A DNA stretch of 64,000 bases from Nocardia pneumoniae NBRC 100136 (lineage in GTDB: Bacteria > Actinomycetota > Actinomycetes > Mycobacteriales > Mycobacteriaceae). The DNA is taken from positions 1 to 64,000 of the forward strand of contig NZ_BAGF01000003.1 of the NCBI RefSeq assembly GCF_000308755.1, written 5' to 3'. Shown here piece after piece: positions 20,353 through 29,371 of the stretch. The notes under the pieces are model-generated. The model was not told the origin of the DNA, made no database searches, and was given only the letters and a program-made list of their open reading frames with translations. A program made the position numbers and the translations under genes. Position 1 is the first letter of the stretch, and every line of letters starts with the position of its first letter.

Positions 20353-21957
20353 ATGATGTCCGTGCGTAGCTGGAAGTCGGTCGTCGTCGCCCTTGTCATC
20401 GTGCTACCGGCGGCGAGCGGCTGCGCCGGGACGCCGAGCCGCCAGGAATCGGCGGTCGCGGATCTGGTCGCACAGGCCGATGCGGCGCCGACACCGCGGC
20501 TGGAGTGGGCGCCGTGCGCCGAGCCGCGGCTGAGCAAGTTCGAGTGCGCGACCGCGGCCGTGCCGGTGGACTATGCCCGTCCCGACGGGCCGATCCTCCC
20601 GCTCGCGGTCGTGCGTCAGCGGGCCGCCGATCCCGAGCGGCGGATCGGCACCTTGTTCGCCGCGGTCGGCGGTCCTGGGGGTTCGGGATTGCGCTGGGCG
20701 GCGGAGGGGGAGTTGTTCGGCGGCGAGATCGCGCGCCGGTTCGACGTGGTCACCTTCGACCAGCGCGGCGTCGGCGGCAGCGGACAGGTGCGTTGCTTCC
20801 CGAATGCCGAGCGGCAGCGACGGTTCTGGTCCGGCGTGTGGTTGCCGCCGACGAATCCGGAACAGGAGCGCGAAGCCGCCGCGTCGAGCCGTGCGCTGGC
20901 CGCGGGATGCGCCGAGCACGGCGGCGAACTGCTCGGGCACCTCACCACCGTCGACGTGGCGCGCGATCTCGACCTGCTGCGCCGCGCGGTCGGCGAACCG
21001 CGGCTGACGTACGAAGGCGGTTCCTATGCAAGCTATCTCGGCCAGGTGTACGGCGCGCTGTTCGGCGACCGGGTACGCGCGCTGCACCTGGCCTCGATGA
21101 TCGACCCGGACGCGTACACCAACGACACGCGAAGCTCGATCGAGAGCACCGCCGCCGGTACCGAACAGGTGCTGAGCGAGTTCCTGCGACTGTGCGCGGA
21201 GGCGGGACGGCCGCGCTGCGCATTTGCGGCCGAAAGCGGCTCGAACGAGGCTGTAGCGCAGGGTAGTACCGGTCTGCGCTCGCGCAACGACGCTGTGCTG
21301 CACCGCCTTCGGGAAACGCCGATCGTGGTGGGGGCGGGTGAGCGGGCGCGCACGGTCACCTACTCCGAGGCGATGTCATCACACGCGCTGCTGCTGTACG
21401 ACCCGGAAGCGGGCTGGCCCGCACTGGCCGAATTGCTCGCCGAGCTGGAGCGCGGTCCGGAGGGCAACCCGGACGCCGTTCGCGAGATCTTGACGGCGAC
21501 GGCCGTATCGGAGGACTTCCTCGACTCGTTCACCGCGATCTCCTGCGCGGACAACGCCTTTCCGCGACAGGCCGACCAATGGCCTACCCTGGCACGGGAT
21601 CTCGCCGCTGTCAGCCCCACTTACGGCGAGTTCTGGCTGTACATGCGCCAATCCTGCGCGTCTTGGCCATCGCCGCCCGAGGGGTATCGCCAGCGCTACA
21701 CCGGACCGTGGATCCTGCGGTCGGACACCTCTGCCCTGCTGGTCAACAACCGATTCGATCCGGTCACCCCGCTGACCGCCGCACGGCGCGCACAGCAGGA
21801 ATTGGTGAACGCCAGGCTGGTCGTCGTGGACGGGGGCTATGGGCACACCCCGCTCAACGACTGCACCCGGAAGTTGCGGGAGCGCTACCTCATCGACTTG
21901 CAGCTGCCCGCTCCGGGGGCCACCTGCCGCGCCGACGAGACGCCGTTCGGTCGATAG
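20353..21957 (+). CDS. secreted alpha/beta hydrolase lipoprotein, proline iminopeptidase/TAP-like
   Basis: 534 aa from ATG 20353. A lipoprotein signal peptide ends in a lipobox LPAASGC with the lipidated Cys at about residue 24. The alpha/beta-hydrolase core shows the oxyanion region GGPGGSGLRWA, the nucleophile elbow YEGGSYASYLGQVYG, and a C-terminal TAP-like domain with the acid NRFDPVTPL and the His in GGYGHTPLNDC. This matches the secreted tripeptidyl aminopeptidases of actinobacteria (SlpD/E, CaeA-like). It probably trims peptides at the cell surface. An upstream GTG at 20338 is less likely. Confidence 0.88.
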   Translation: MMSVRSWKSVVVALVIVLPAASGCAGTPSRQESAVADLVAQADAAPTPRLEWAPCAEPRLSKFECATAAVPVDYARPDGPILPLAVVRQRAADPERRIGTLFAAVGGPGGSGLRWAAEGELFGGEIARRFDVVTFDQRGVGGSGQVRCFPNAERQRRFWSGVWLPPTNPEQEREAAASSRALAAGCAEHGGELLGHLTTVDVARDLDLLRRAVGEPRLTYEGGSYASYLGQVYGALFGDRVRALHLASMIDPDAYTNDTRSSIESTAAGTEQVLSEFLRLCAEAGRPRCAFAAESGSNEAVAQGSTGLRSRNDAVLHRLRETPIVVGAGERARTVTYSEAMSSHALLLYDPEAGWPALAELLAELERGPEGNPDAVREILTATAVSEDFLDSFTAISCADNAFPRQADQWPTLARDLAAVSPTYGEFWLYMRQSCASWPSPPEGYRQRYTGPWILRSDTSALLVNNRFDPVTPLTAARRAQQELVNARLVVVDGGYGHTPLNDCTRKLRERYLIDLQLPAPGATCRADETPFGR

Positions 21958-22033
21958 CAAAATCGGATATCTGTTCACAAAACGGGAATACCGGTAGTCT
22001 GCGCACGCTAGGTGTGATGATGGAAGGTGACTG

Positions 22034-23650
22034 GTGCGTAGACGTGCCTTGTTCAAGGCGGCGGGCACGGCCGCGATGCTCGGTGCTATGGGGACGATGG
22101 CCGGTACGAGCGCGGCGTCCACGGACCCGGCCTGGGAGGCCCTGTTCCGCGGTTGGGTACCGGAAATCTTTGCCCCCCTTCCCGATCCACCTCAGCACTC
22201 GCCCGCGATAGTCATCGGCTCCGGCTTCGGCGCCGCGGTCACCGCGTTGCGCCTGGCCGAGGCCGGGATCGTCACCACCGTGCTGGAACGCGGTTCACGC
22301 TGGCCGAACGACCCGTGGCGGGAGATCTTCACCGGCGACGACCTGCCCGACGGCCGCGGCTTCTGGCACCGCACCCACTTCACCGGCGTCACCAAGGTGC
22401 CGATGCGGTTCGCCAGCTTCGGCGGCGTGCTGGACTGCACGGAGTACCCGGGCATCGATGTCTGGCGGGCGGCGGCGGTCGGCGGCGGATCGGTGATCTT
22501 CAGCGGAGCCATGATCGCCCCGGAGCGCCGTTTCTTCGACCACGTCTTCGGCGGCACCGTCGACTACGGCGAGATGGAGCGCGTCTACTACCCGCGGGTG
22601 CGAGGGATGCTGCGGCTGAGCGCGATGCCGGCGGACATCTACCAGTCCTCGCCGTTCGCCCACTCCCGTGCCTGGGACGACCAGGTGCGCAAGGCGGGCT
22701 ATAACCCGCAGCCGAACGACTCGATCTTCAACTGGGACATCCTGCGCGCCGAACTGGCCGGGGCCTCACGGCCTTCGGCCACCGCGGCCAGGAGCAATCT
22801 GGGCAACTCCAACGGCGCCAAATTCGACCTGAACCAGAACTACTTGCGGTACGCGCAGAACACCGGCCGCTGCGCGATCTTCCCCGGCCACCGCGTCGAC
22901 GCCATCGCGCAGGACGGCGACCGCTACGCGGTCACCGTGGCGAAGCTGTCGCCCACCGGAGACGTACTGGCCACCCGCACCCTCACCTGTGATCGGCTCT
23001 TCCTCGGCGCTGGTTCGGTCGGTACCTCCGAACTCCTGGTCCGCGCCCAGGCCACCGGCGCGCTGCCGCGCCTGAACGAGCACATCGGCGACGGATGGGG
23101 CACCAACGGCGACGTGGTGCTCGCCCGCGGCGCGAGCGCGCTGGCCGGGCACGGTCAAGGCGTGCCGAGCGCGAGCCGGATCTTCGACGAATCCGCGGTG
23201 CCGCTGACCCTGGAGAGCTGGTACATCCCCGGTATCCCGTTCGAGACCGGCGCTCTGGCCTCGCTCGGCATGGTGCTCGACCCGACCCGCGCCCGGTTCG
23301 GCTACAACCCGGCCACGAACGGCGTCGGGCTCAGTTGGTCGGCGAAGAACCGCGACGACATCGTGGCCGCGGCGCGCGCGATCGACCACCGGATCGCCGA
23401 ACGCGCGGGCGCGCTCGTCGAGTACGGCGCTCTGGGTTACGACGCGAACGCGTTGTTCACCGCGCATCCGCTCGGCGGCGCGGTGCTGGGGCGGGCCACC
23501 GACAACTACGGGCGCGTGCACGGCCACCCCGGCCTGTACGTGATGGACGGCGCCGCGGTGCCGGGCAGCACCGGAACGGTCAACCCGTCGCTCACCATCG
23601 CCGCACTGGCGGAACGCAATATCGAGGCGATCGTCCGCGCCGGTCGCTGA
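22034..23650 (+). CDS. choD: secreted cholesterol oxidase, GMC class
   Basis: 538 aa. A twin-arginine-like signal (MRRRALFKAAGTAAMLGAMG) precedes a GMC flavoenzyme: FAD site IVIGSGFGAAVTALRLAEAG (GSGFGA at 62-67), VGGGSVIFSGAMIAP, and the active-site His H478 in FTAHPLGG and Asn N517 in TVNPSLTIAALAER. Spacing between these residues agrees with Streptomyces-type class I cholesterol oxidase, which oxidises cholesterol to cholest-4-en-3-one with O2. The GTG start follows GGAAGGTGACTG. It could be another 3-beta-hydroxysteroid oxidase; the gene symbol is tentative. Confidence 0.85.
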   Translation: MRRRALFKAAGTAAMLGAMGTMAGTSAASTDPAWEALFRGWVPEIFAPLPDPPQHSPAIVIGSGFGAAVTALRLAEAGIVTTVLERGSRWPNDPWREIFTGDDLPDGRGFWHRTHFTGVTKVPMRFASFGGVLDCTEYPGIDVWRAAAVGGGSVIFSGAMIAPERRFFDHVFGGTVDYGEMERVYYPRVRGMLRLSAMPADIYQSSPFAHSRAWDDQVRKAGYNPQPNDSIFNWDILRAELAGASRPSATAARSNLGNSNGAKFDLNQNYLRYAQNTGRCAIFPGHRVDAIAQDGDRYAVTVAKLSPTGDVLATRTLTCDRLFLGAGSVGTSELLVRAQATGALPRLNEHIGDGWGTNGDVVLARGASALAGHGQGVPSASRIFDESAVPLTLESWYIPGIPFETGALASLGMVLDPTRARFGYNPATNGVGLSWSAKNRDDIVAAARAIDHRIAERAGALVEYGALGYDANALFTAHPLGGAVLGRATDNYGRVHGHPGLYVMDGAAVPGSTGTVNPSLTIAALAERNIEAIVRAGR

Positions 23651-23691
23651 TCACATCTGTGCCGGGTGGTCGGCACCGCTTCCCGGTAGGC

Positions 23692-23767
23692 GTACCTCCG
23701 CCTCCGCTCCGGCCGTGCGCGGTATGCGTACTCCGCCTCCGCCCTGCTGCGGGCTGGGGACGTAAGA
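23692..23767. repeat. two degenerate repeat units of the TAGGCGTACC family
   Basis: GGTAGGCGTACCTCCGCCTC begins at about 23682, followed by a second, shortened unit with GCGTACTCCGCCTCCGCC and CGGGCTGGGGACG. Same family as the 61.7-kb array, placed 35-115 bp after the cholesterol oxidase stop. Confidence 0.65.
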
Positions 23768-23857
23768 CAGCGCCATCAGGTTTTCTCAACCGTGCCGAGC
23801 GTGCTTTCGGCGTACTACTGTCGGCGGCACCGTTCGGCGTCGAAGGGATCCACAGTA

Positions 23858-24733
23858 GTGTCCGCTCCCACCTCCAGCTCGGGCATCGATGGCTCGCCTC
23901 GCGAGCGATACGGTCTGCGGGAAGCGCCGCAATCGCAGGAGTATCCGCGCAAGCCGCCCATGCTGTGGACCGATTTCGTGATGCTGGCGCTGGCCGTCGT
24001 CTCGGTGGCGCTGGTCGCTTGGATCACCTTCTTCCCGGTGTCCGGGCACACCTACCGCGTGGTCGTGTTCGTCGACTGGTCGGTGTGCGCGGTGTTCGCC
24101 GCGGAGTTCCTATGGCGCTGGCGCCGCGCGGGCTGGCCGTGGACCTTCCCGCTCGTCTACTGGTACGAAATCCTCGGCATGATCCCGGTGACCAGCCCGT
24201 TCTTCCGTGGTTTCCGGCTGCTGCGGATCGTGGTGATCGTCGTCCGCCTCGCCCGGGTGGCCGACCGGGTGTTCGGCGACCGCGTGACGGCCGCGGTGGT
24301 GAACCACTTCGTGGCGACCATCGTGGACACCATCCGCCGTCCGATGACGATCGCGGTGATGGACGAGGTGGCGAACGTGCTGCGCGCCGGCCACTACACC
24401 CGCAATATCGCGGCGGCACTGGAGGAGAACCGCGCCGAACTGGACGAGATGATCGTCGAACTGATCAAGAAGGACCCGCAGGCGGGCCGGGTGCGCTACA
24501 TCCCGTTCCACGACGAGATCATCCGTTTGATCGCCGACACCACCTTCCGCATCGTGTTCCAGGTGCTGGAAGACCCGCGCACCGACGAACTCGTGTCGGA
24601 CATGTTGCGGGAGAACATCGATCAGATCCGCGACGCGGTCCGCGACGGCGTCCGCGTGCCGCCGTCCGCGTACGGCCCGACACCCCCGGAGAACGGCGTG
24701 CGGCACCAGCTCAATCGGCTGCCGCGTGCCTGA
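23858..24733 (+). CDS. voltage-sensor-like membrane protein without an evident pore
   Basis: 291 aa from GTG 23858 (after AAGGGATC). Four transmembrane segments: S1 about 36-59, S2 about 67-88 with the acidic AAEFLWRW motif, S3 about 95-112 (YWYEILGMIPV), and S4 about 117-138 with Arg at 117, 120, 123, 130, 133 and 137. This is the layout of a voltage-gated K-channel sensor domain. No S5-pore-S6 or TVGYG filter follows; instead there is a soluble, helical, acidic ~150-aa C-terminal region. It is probably an ion-transport or voltage-sensing protein. Its end overlaps the convergent ltrA gene by 23 bp. Confidence 0.72.
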   Translation: MSAPTSSSGIDGSPRERYGLREAPQSQEYPRKPPMLWTDFVMLALAVVSVALVAWITFFPVSGHTYRVVVFVDWSVCAVFAAEFLWRWRRAGWPWTFPLVYWYEILGMIPVTSPFFRGFRLLRIVVIVVRLARVADRVFGDRVTAAVVNHFVATIVDTIRRPMTIAVMDEVANVLRAGHYTRNIAAALEENRAELDEMIVELIKKDPQAGRVRYIPFHDEIIRLIADTTFRIVFQVLEDPRTDELVSDMLRENIDQIRDAVRDGVRVPPSAYGPTPPENGVRHQLNRLPRA

Positions 24734-25922
24734 TCTCGTCCCTCGGCTGCGCGAATCGGACGGTCTCCCAAGCGATCAGCCCGATCAGGACGACGCACAG
24801 CAGGGACAGCGACGCGAGTGCTGGCAGCGCGCAGGCCAGCGGGACGAGCGCGAGCAGCACCGCCGCGGCGACCACCCGGGGCACCGTGACGGTGCCCGTG
24901 GCGTAGTGTTTGAACCCGACCAGCGCGATCAGATACAGCACCACGCCGCCGTAGAGGGAGTACAGCGGAATTCCGTAGAGCGCGTCCTTCAGAGTGTGGT
25001 GTGAGGAGTCGCCGACGTAGTACAGCACCTTCTTCATCCCGAGCGACAGCGCGATGATCCCGGCGATCATCGGGAAATGCCAAAAGGTGTAGGAACCGCG
25101 CGCGATCTTGATCTGCCGGGTGCCGTCGGCGCGCACGAGTTCGTGTTCCACCGATAGGGCGGCCACGTCGAAATACGCCCACCACAGCAGACCGGAAATG
25201 GCCAGCCCCAGCATCGAGCCCAGTGCGATCGGCCAGGAGATCGGCAGCCCCGCCACGCCGATGCCGATCGAGACGATGGATTCACCGAGCGCCACGATGA
25301 TGATCAGCCCGTACCGCTCGACGAAATGGTTCGCCGAATTCAGCCGCCAATCGGTCCCGGCGAACAGCGTCCACAGGTAGTCGCCCGCGATGGCGGCGAT
25401 CCACAGCGCGATCTGCACGCGGCCGGAGGTCATTGCGGCGATGACCAGCAGCGTGGTGCCGATGGTGATCGAGCCGAGCGCCCAGCGCAGCACCTGGTTG
25501 CGCAGCTGGGAGTCTTCCGAGCTGGCCAGCCAGAACATCCCGACGTGCACCAAACGGACGACCAGGTAGGCGATGGCGAAGACCAGCGGGCCGAACCAGC
25601 CGCCGGGCTTGTCGTCGAACGCCTCGGGAATGGTGAGCGCGGCCAGGAAGCCGCCGCCCATCGCCGCGAACATCGCGACCCGCGCGATGCCTTCGTCGGC
25701 GCGGACCACGTTGCCGAGCCAGGAGTAGGCGATCCACAGCCACCACATCAGCGCGAGTACCAGCACGGCGCGCAGCATGTTCTTGGCGCTGGTGTCCACG
25801 GCGGCCAGGCCGGTGACCATGGTGAACGCGAAGACGAGCACGAGGTCGAAGAACAACTCGAGCTGGGTCACCGATGCGCCTTCGGCCATCGGTTGGAACC
25901 GAACCCGCTTGGTACTGATCAT
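24711..25922 (-). CDS. low temperature requirement protein A (LtrA) family membrane protein
   Basis: 403 aa from ATG 25922. The N-terminal VTQLELFFDLVLVFAFTMVTGLAA (residues 18-41) is the LtrA signature, followed by about ten more membrane segments and the conserved NHFVERYGLIIIVALGESIVSIG motif. LtrA was first linked to growth at low temperature in Listeria; the biochemical function is unknown. Divergent from nothing; converges with the voltage-sensor-like gene with a 23-bp 3' overlap. Confidence 0.88.
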   Translation of the reverse strand: MISTKRVRFQPMAEGASVTQLELFFDLVLVFAFTMVTGLAAVDTSAKNMLRAVLVLALMWWLWIAYSWLGNVVRADEGIARVAMFAAMGGGFLAALTIPEAFDDKPGGWFGPLVFAIAYLVVRLVHVGMFWLASSEDSQLRNQVLRWALGSITIGTTLLVIAAMTSGRVQIALWIAAIAGDYLWTLFAGTDWRLNSANHFVERYGLIIIVALGESIVSIGIGVAGLPISWPIALGSMLGLAISGLLWWAYFDVAALSVEHELVRADGTRQIKIARGSYTFWHFPMIAGIIALSLGMKKVLYYVGDSSHHTLKDALYGIPLYSLYGGVVLYLIALVGFKHYATGTVTVPRVVAAAVLLALVPLACALPALASLSLLCVVLIGLIAWETVRFAQPRDEIRHAAAD

Positions 25923-26025
25923 GGTGCATATCGTCGCACTCCGGCCGGTTCGGCGGGGTTTCACCGTCTGGCGGGGTCGGCGATTTCGCGCACAGCGCAG
26001 CGCGACCTTCAATTATTTGCTTTGG

Positions 26026-26484
26026 CTATATGTGTTGATAGGTTTCCGGCTCGTGGAAACGCTCGGCGAAATCGATGAAGCACTCCACCACTACTTCATT
26101 GGCCTTGCGAACGGTGCGTTTGAGCAGAAATCCGGGAACCGGGATGGGCAGATACAGCTCGACGTGGTACCAGACGTGCGTGCCCTCGACGCTGTCGGAC
26201 ACCTCGAACCAGCCGCCGCCCCGGACGCCGCGAGTGCTGTCGGCGACGACCCATGAGCACCGGTCCTCCGTCCAATCGTATTCCAGCACTTGCAGATCCG
26301 CACTGCCGAGCAGCTCCGCCTTGACGAAGACGCGCCGCGGCCTGCGCCACCGGTCGCGCGTCGCGACCCGCACGTCGCTGTAGGAGGACGACCATTCCGG
26401 TAGTGATTCGACAGCAATCAGGGCGTCCATGACCTGTGCGGGGTGGGTGTCGACGAAGAATCGGATATCTGTTTTGGTGCGCAT
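26026..26484 (-). CDS. SRPBCC family protein (START-like lipid-binding fold)
   Basis: 152 aa beginning MRTKTDIRFFVDTHPAQVMDAL. The pattern of PAQVMDALIAVESLPEWSSSYSDVRV, a central RCSWVVAD strand and a long C-terminal helix fits the helix-grip polyketide cyclase/START fold common in Mycobacteriales. Such proteins bind hydrophobic ligands; the ligand is unknown. Start chosen for GGAGGTATGCC upstream of ATG 26484. The 263-bp gap to the GerW-like gene holds both promoters. Confidence 0.8.
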   Translation of the reverse strand: MRTKTDIRFFVDTHPAQVMDALIAVESLPEWSSSYSDVRVATRDRWRRPRRVFVKAELLGSADLQVLEYDWTEDRCSWVVADSTRGVRGGGWFEVSDSVEGTHVWYHVELYLPIPVPGFLLKRTVRKANEVVVECFIDFAERFHEPETYQHI

Positions 26485-26747
26485 GGCATACCTCCGACCC
26501 CCGCGTGGACAAGTCGGCCGATTGTCGCCGCGATTTGTCGGCGTCGTCAACCTGACCGCTGACGCCGATTCTCGATTACCCGGATAACGTGCCGTTATCT
26601 CCTCGAGATCGGGGATTGGCCACTGCGCGAACAACTTCCGAGTAACAAGATTTCGCGCGGAAGGGGGCGCGCCGGGCTCGCTCGCATACGATCGGATCGG
26701 AACGAGCGTCGCAGTCCGACGCCGTCGGTACGGGTGGGAGGTTTGTC

Positions 26748-27089
26748 ATGAAGTACGCCGAACTGCTGGCGCAGGTGCGGGACACGATCACGGTGCGCCG
26801 GGTTTACGGGGAGCCGTACGAATCCGATGGGGCGGTGATCATTCCGGCCGCCTCGGTCGGCGGCGGTGGTGGGGGTGGCGGTGGAACGGATCCCGAAGGT
26901 CGGAGCGAGGGCGAAGGAGCGGGGTTCGGTGTAGGCGCCAAGCCCGTCGGCGCGTACGTACTGCGCGACGGTGAACTCACCTGGCACCCGGCCGTGGACG
27001 TCAACGCGATCATCGAGATGGCCGGCAAGGTGCTGATCGCGGGAATCCTCGCCTTCGCGCTGACGCGCATCCGTACCCGACGCGGCTGA
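26748..27089 (+). CDS. GerW/YtfJ family protein with C-terminal membrane anchor
   Basis: 113 aa. RRVYGEPYESDGAVIIPAASVGGGGGGGGG, an acidic Gly-rich stretch (GRSEGEGAGFGVGAKPVGAYVLRDGELTWHPAVD) and the final hydrophobic helix IIEMAGKVLIAGILAFALTRI reproduce the GerW (YtfJ) family, known from Bacillus spore germination. Streptomycetes and nocardiae carry homologues whose role is unclear. Good ATG with GGGAGGTTTGTC upstream. The following gap (27090-27308) holds two imperfect copies of a GCCGGGCGAAG...CGACGGGC segment and no gene. Confidence 0.78.
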   Translation: MKYAELLAQVRDTITVRRVYGEPYESDGAVIIPAASVGGGGGGGGGTDPEGRSEGEGAGFGVGAKPVGAYVLRDGELTWHPAVDVNAIIEMAGKVLIAGILAFALTRIRTRRG

Positions 27090-27308
27090 TATCCGCCGGG
27101 CGAAGGTTGTCCGTCGCTCGCGCCGGGCGACGGGCAGATACCGCTGACGCGAGGGCGGCGGGAGCAGTTCGTCTCCGTCGACGGCTGAGGTAGCGGCCGC
27201 GCCGAGGCCTAGCCGCAGGAATGGCGCTGCCGGGCGAAGTCCGTCGATAGATTCGCGCCGGGCCGAGCGCAGGCGACGGGCCGCCTGACGCTCGATCCGG
27301 CGTGGCGC

Positions 27309-27494
27309 TCAGTTGGCGGGCTCGACCACCGCGTCAGGCCCCGGATATACCAAGGACTCGTGACCGTCGGAGTAGCGCACCAAGTAGGGCGGCGTCCCGT
27401 CCGGGCCGCGGACCTCGATGATCTCGGCCAGGTGATCCACTTCTCCCACCACGTGTCCGTGTACGCAGAGTCGATCTCCTACATGTGCGATCAT
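27309..27494 (-). CDS. DUF1918 domain protein
   Basis: 61 aa from ATG 27494 (a longer start at 27527 is possible). HVGDRLCVHGHVVGEVDHLAEIIEVRGPDGTPPYLVRYSDGHESLVYPGPDAVV is the complete DUF1918 domain, a small SH3-like beta barrel common and often multicopy in actinobacteria. Function unknown. Confidence 0.87.
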   Translation of the reverse strand: MIAHVGDRLCVHGHVVGEVDHLAEIIEVRGPDGTPPYLVRYSDGHESLVYPGPDAVVEPAN

Positions 27495-27558
27495 CGCCCC
27501 ATTATCGAACGGAGTGCTGCGCGTCACAACCGTTCCGCGAAGCTATGGGCGTGGCGAT

Positions 27559-28137
27559 TCAGTCGGCTCCGCCGATGACCCGCTCGACCGCGGCCTCGAT
27601 CAATGCCTGGCTCTGTTCCTCGGTGAACACCTCGGGCAGCGTGAGCCGATCGACGATCAACCAGTTGAGCGCCAGGTAGAGCAGCAGCACCGATTTCTCG
27701 TCGCCGGGCAGGCCGGACTCGAGGTGGTTGCGCACGTTGAACTCGATGTCCTTGCGCACCCGTTCGGTGAGCACCGCGCGCAGTTCCGGTCTCCGGGTCG
27801 CCTCCAGGCGCAGTTCGAGCAGGGCCAGGTAGCCGGTGCGGAACGCCTCGATGCGTCCGACCGTCTCCCGCATGAGTTCGATGATGTTCGCGCGGGTCTT
27901 CGGCCCCTCGGTCAGCTTGGCCATGGTCGCTTCGCTCGGTTGCAGCCGCTCGTAGAACCGGGCGCCCGCTTGGGTCAGCAGGTCGTCGCGGTTGGCGAAG
28001 TAGTTCGACGCCGTCCCCGCGGGTACCGCGGCCTCTTTGTCCACCGCGCGGAAGGTCAGTCCGCGTGCGCCGTCGCGCGCGAGGACTTCGATCGCCGCGT
28101 CCACCAGCGCCTGTCGCCGTTCCGGGTTGGTCCGCAC
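27559..28137 (-). CDS. TetR family transcriptional regulator
   Basis: 192 aa. The helix-turn-helix lies at about residues 10-52 (RRQALVDAAIEVLARDGARGLTFRAVDKEAAVPAGTASNYFANRDDL), followed by the helical ligand-binding domain. It is divergent from the reductase gene at 28206 with 68 bp between starts, so it probably represses that gene and itself. Ligand unknown. Confidence 0.92.
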   Translation of the reverse strand: MRTNPERRQALVDAAIEVLARDGARGLTFRAVDKEAAVPAGTASNYFANRDDLLTQAGARFYERLQPSEATMAKLTEGPKTRANIIELMRETVGRIEAFRTGYLALLELRLEATRRPELRAVLTERVRKDIEFNVRNHLESGLPGDEKSVLLLYLALNWLIVDRLTLPEVFTEEQSQALIEAAVERVIGGAD

Positions 28138-28154
28138 TTGACACCACTCCAGTC

Positions 28155-28164
28155 GTAGTACTAC
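28155..28164. promoter_or_regulatory. probable TetR operator palindrome
   Basis: GTAGTACTAC is a perfect 10-bp palindrome in the short TetR/reductase divergent gap; ACTACA half-sites recur at 28160 and 28175. This is the best candidate for the TetR binding site. Confidence 0.5.
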
Positions 28165-28205
28165 ATTTCAAATCACTACAGACAGAGTACAACGAGTTAG
28201 GCGGT

Positions 28206-28787
28206 ATGGGTATGCGAAAGCTTGTCTACTACGTGGGCGTGTCGCTCGACGGCTACATCGCGGGCCCCGCGGGGGAGTACGACTTCTACCCGTTCGACGA
28301 CGAGATGACAGCCTGGGTCATCGCCGAATACCCGGAGTTCGTGCCCAGCTTCCTGCGTACGCAGTCGGGTATGGCGGTGGATGAGCCGAACAAACGGTTC
28401 GACACGGCGGTGATGGGCCGTGGTACCTACGAGCCCGGGTTGTCCCTTGGTGTGTCCAGCCCGTACGCGCACATGAGGCAGTACGTGGTGTCCAGCACGC
28501 TCGGTCCCGTCGATGATCCGGCCGTCGAAGTGGTCGAGCGCGACCCGGTCGAGTTCGTGCGGGGGCTGAAGCGGGCCCAGGGTGGGGACATCTGGCTCGT
28601 GGGTGGCGGCAAGCTCGCCGCCGAACTGCTCGGCGAGGTCGACGAGATGATCATCAAGAGTTACCCGGTCGTCGCGGGCGGGGGCATCTCCGCGTTCTCC
28701 GGGGCCTTCCGCCCGACGCTGTTCACTCCGGCCCGGCGCAAGGAATTCGGCAACGGCGCGCAGGTCACCTGGTTCACCAGGATGTGA
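28206..28787 (+). CDS. dihydrofolate reductase-fold (RibD C-terminal type) reductase
   Basis: 193 aa. RKLVYYVGVSLDGYIAGPAGEYDFYP is the typical N-terminus of the DHFR/RibD_C superfamily, MGRGTYEPG is the conserved mid-region and GGDIWLVGGGKLAAELL the NADPH-binding loop. These proteins are NADPH-dependent reductases of unknown substrate and are often controlled by the adjacent regulator. ATG at 28206 or the in-frame ATG six bases later. Confidence 0.88.
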   Translation: MGMRKLVYYVGVSLDGYIAGPAGEYDFYPFDDEMTAWVIAEYPEFVPSFLRTQSGMAVDEPNKRFDTAVMGRGTYEPGLSLGVSSPYAHMRQYVVSSTLGPVDDPAVEVVERDPVEFVRGLKRAQGGDIWLVGGGKLAAELLGEVDEMIIKSYPVVAGGGISAFSGAFRPTLFTPARRKEFGNGAQVTWFTRM

Positions 28788-28793
28788 GCCAGG

Positions 28794-29207
28794 TCAGCCC
28801 GCGTCGGAGAGGAACGACAGCCGCACCTGCCGGTCCGGATTGTCGATATTGAGATCGACCAGCGCGATCGACTGCCAGGTGCCGAGGGCCAGCTTCCCGC
28901 CGAGCACCGGGACCGTCGCGTACGGCGGGATCAGCGCGGGCATCACGTGGGAGCGTCCGTGGCCGCGCGAGCCGTGCGCGTGCCGCCATCGATCGTCGGC
29001 GGGCAGCAGATCGCGCAGCGCGGCCAGCAGGTCGTCGTCGCTGCGTGCGCCCAATTCCATGATCGCGATCCCGGCGGTGGCGTGCGGCACGAAGACGTGC
29101 AGCAGCCCGTCGCCGCCGGCTTCGCGGACGAATGTCGCGCACTGCGGTGTGATGTCCTGCACCACCTCGCTGCGGCCCGTTCTCACCTCGAGCAGCGTGC
29201 TCTTCAT
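28794..29207 (-). CDS. YjbQ/UPF0047 family protein
   Basis: 137 aa from [20 protein letters not shown]. The family motif [13 protein letters not shown] and the metal-ligand [19 protein letters not shown] and [20 protein letters not shown] blocks are intact. YjbQ proteins show weak thiamin phosphate synthase activity in vitro; the in vivo role is uncertain. Upstream in-frame Met at 29225 is less likely. It converges with the DHFR-fold gene, 6 bp apart. Confidence 0.9.
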   Translation of the reverse strand: MKSTLLEVRTGRSEVVQDITPQCATFVREAGGDGLLHVFVPHATAGIAIMELGARSDDDLLAALRDLLPADDRWRHAHGSRGHGRSHVMPALIPPYATVPVLGGKLALGTWQSIALVDLNIDNPDRQVRLSFLSDAG

Positions 29208-29371
29208 ACGCTCATGGTCCCTCATCGCGCGCGGGCCGCGCGTCCGGCCCGGGATCGGATGCGGCTGTGGCTTTTTCCACAACCCGGGTAGGTATCGGCA
29301 AAACCGCTGGCACCCGGCCGGTAGTCTGGATGACTGTTACCAGTTTGTTGTCGATCTTGGAGGACCCTGTC

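Noticed and set aside
21961..26470. The same AATCGGATATCTGTT string upstream of the cholesterol oxidase gene and near 26458
   Set aside because: One copy is inside the coding start of the SRPBCC gene; two isolated copies without symmetry are best taken as chance.
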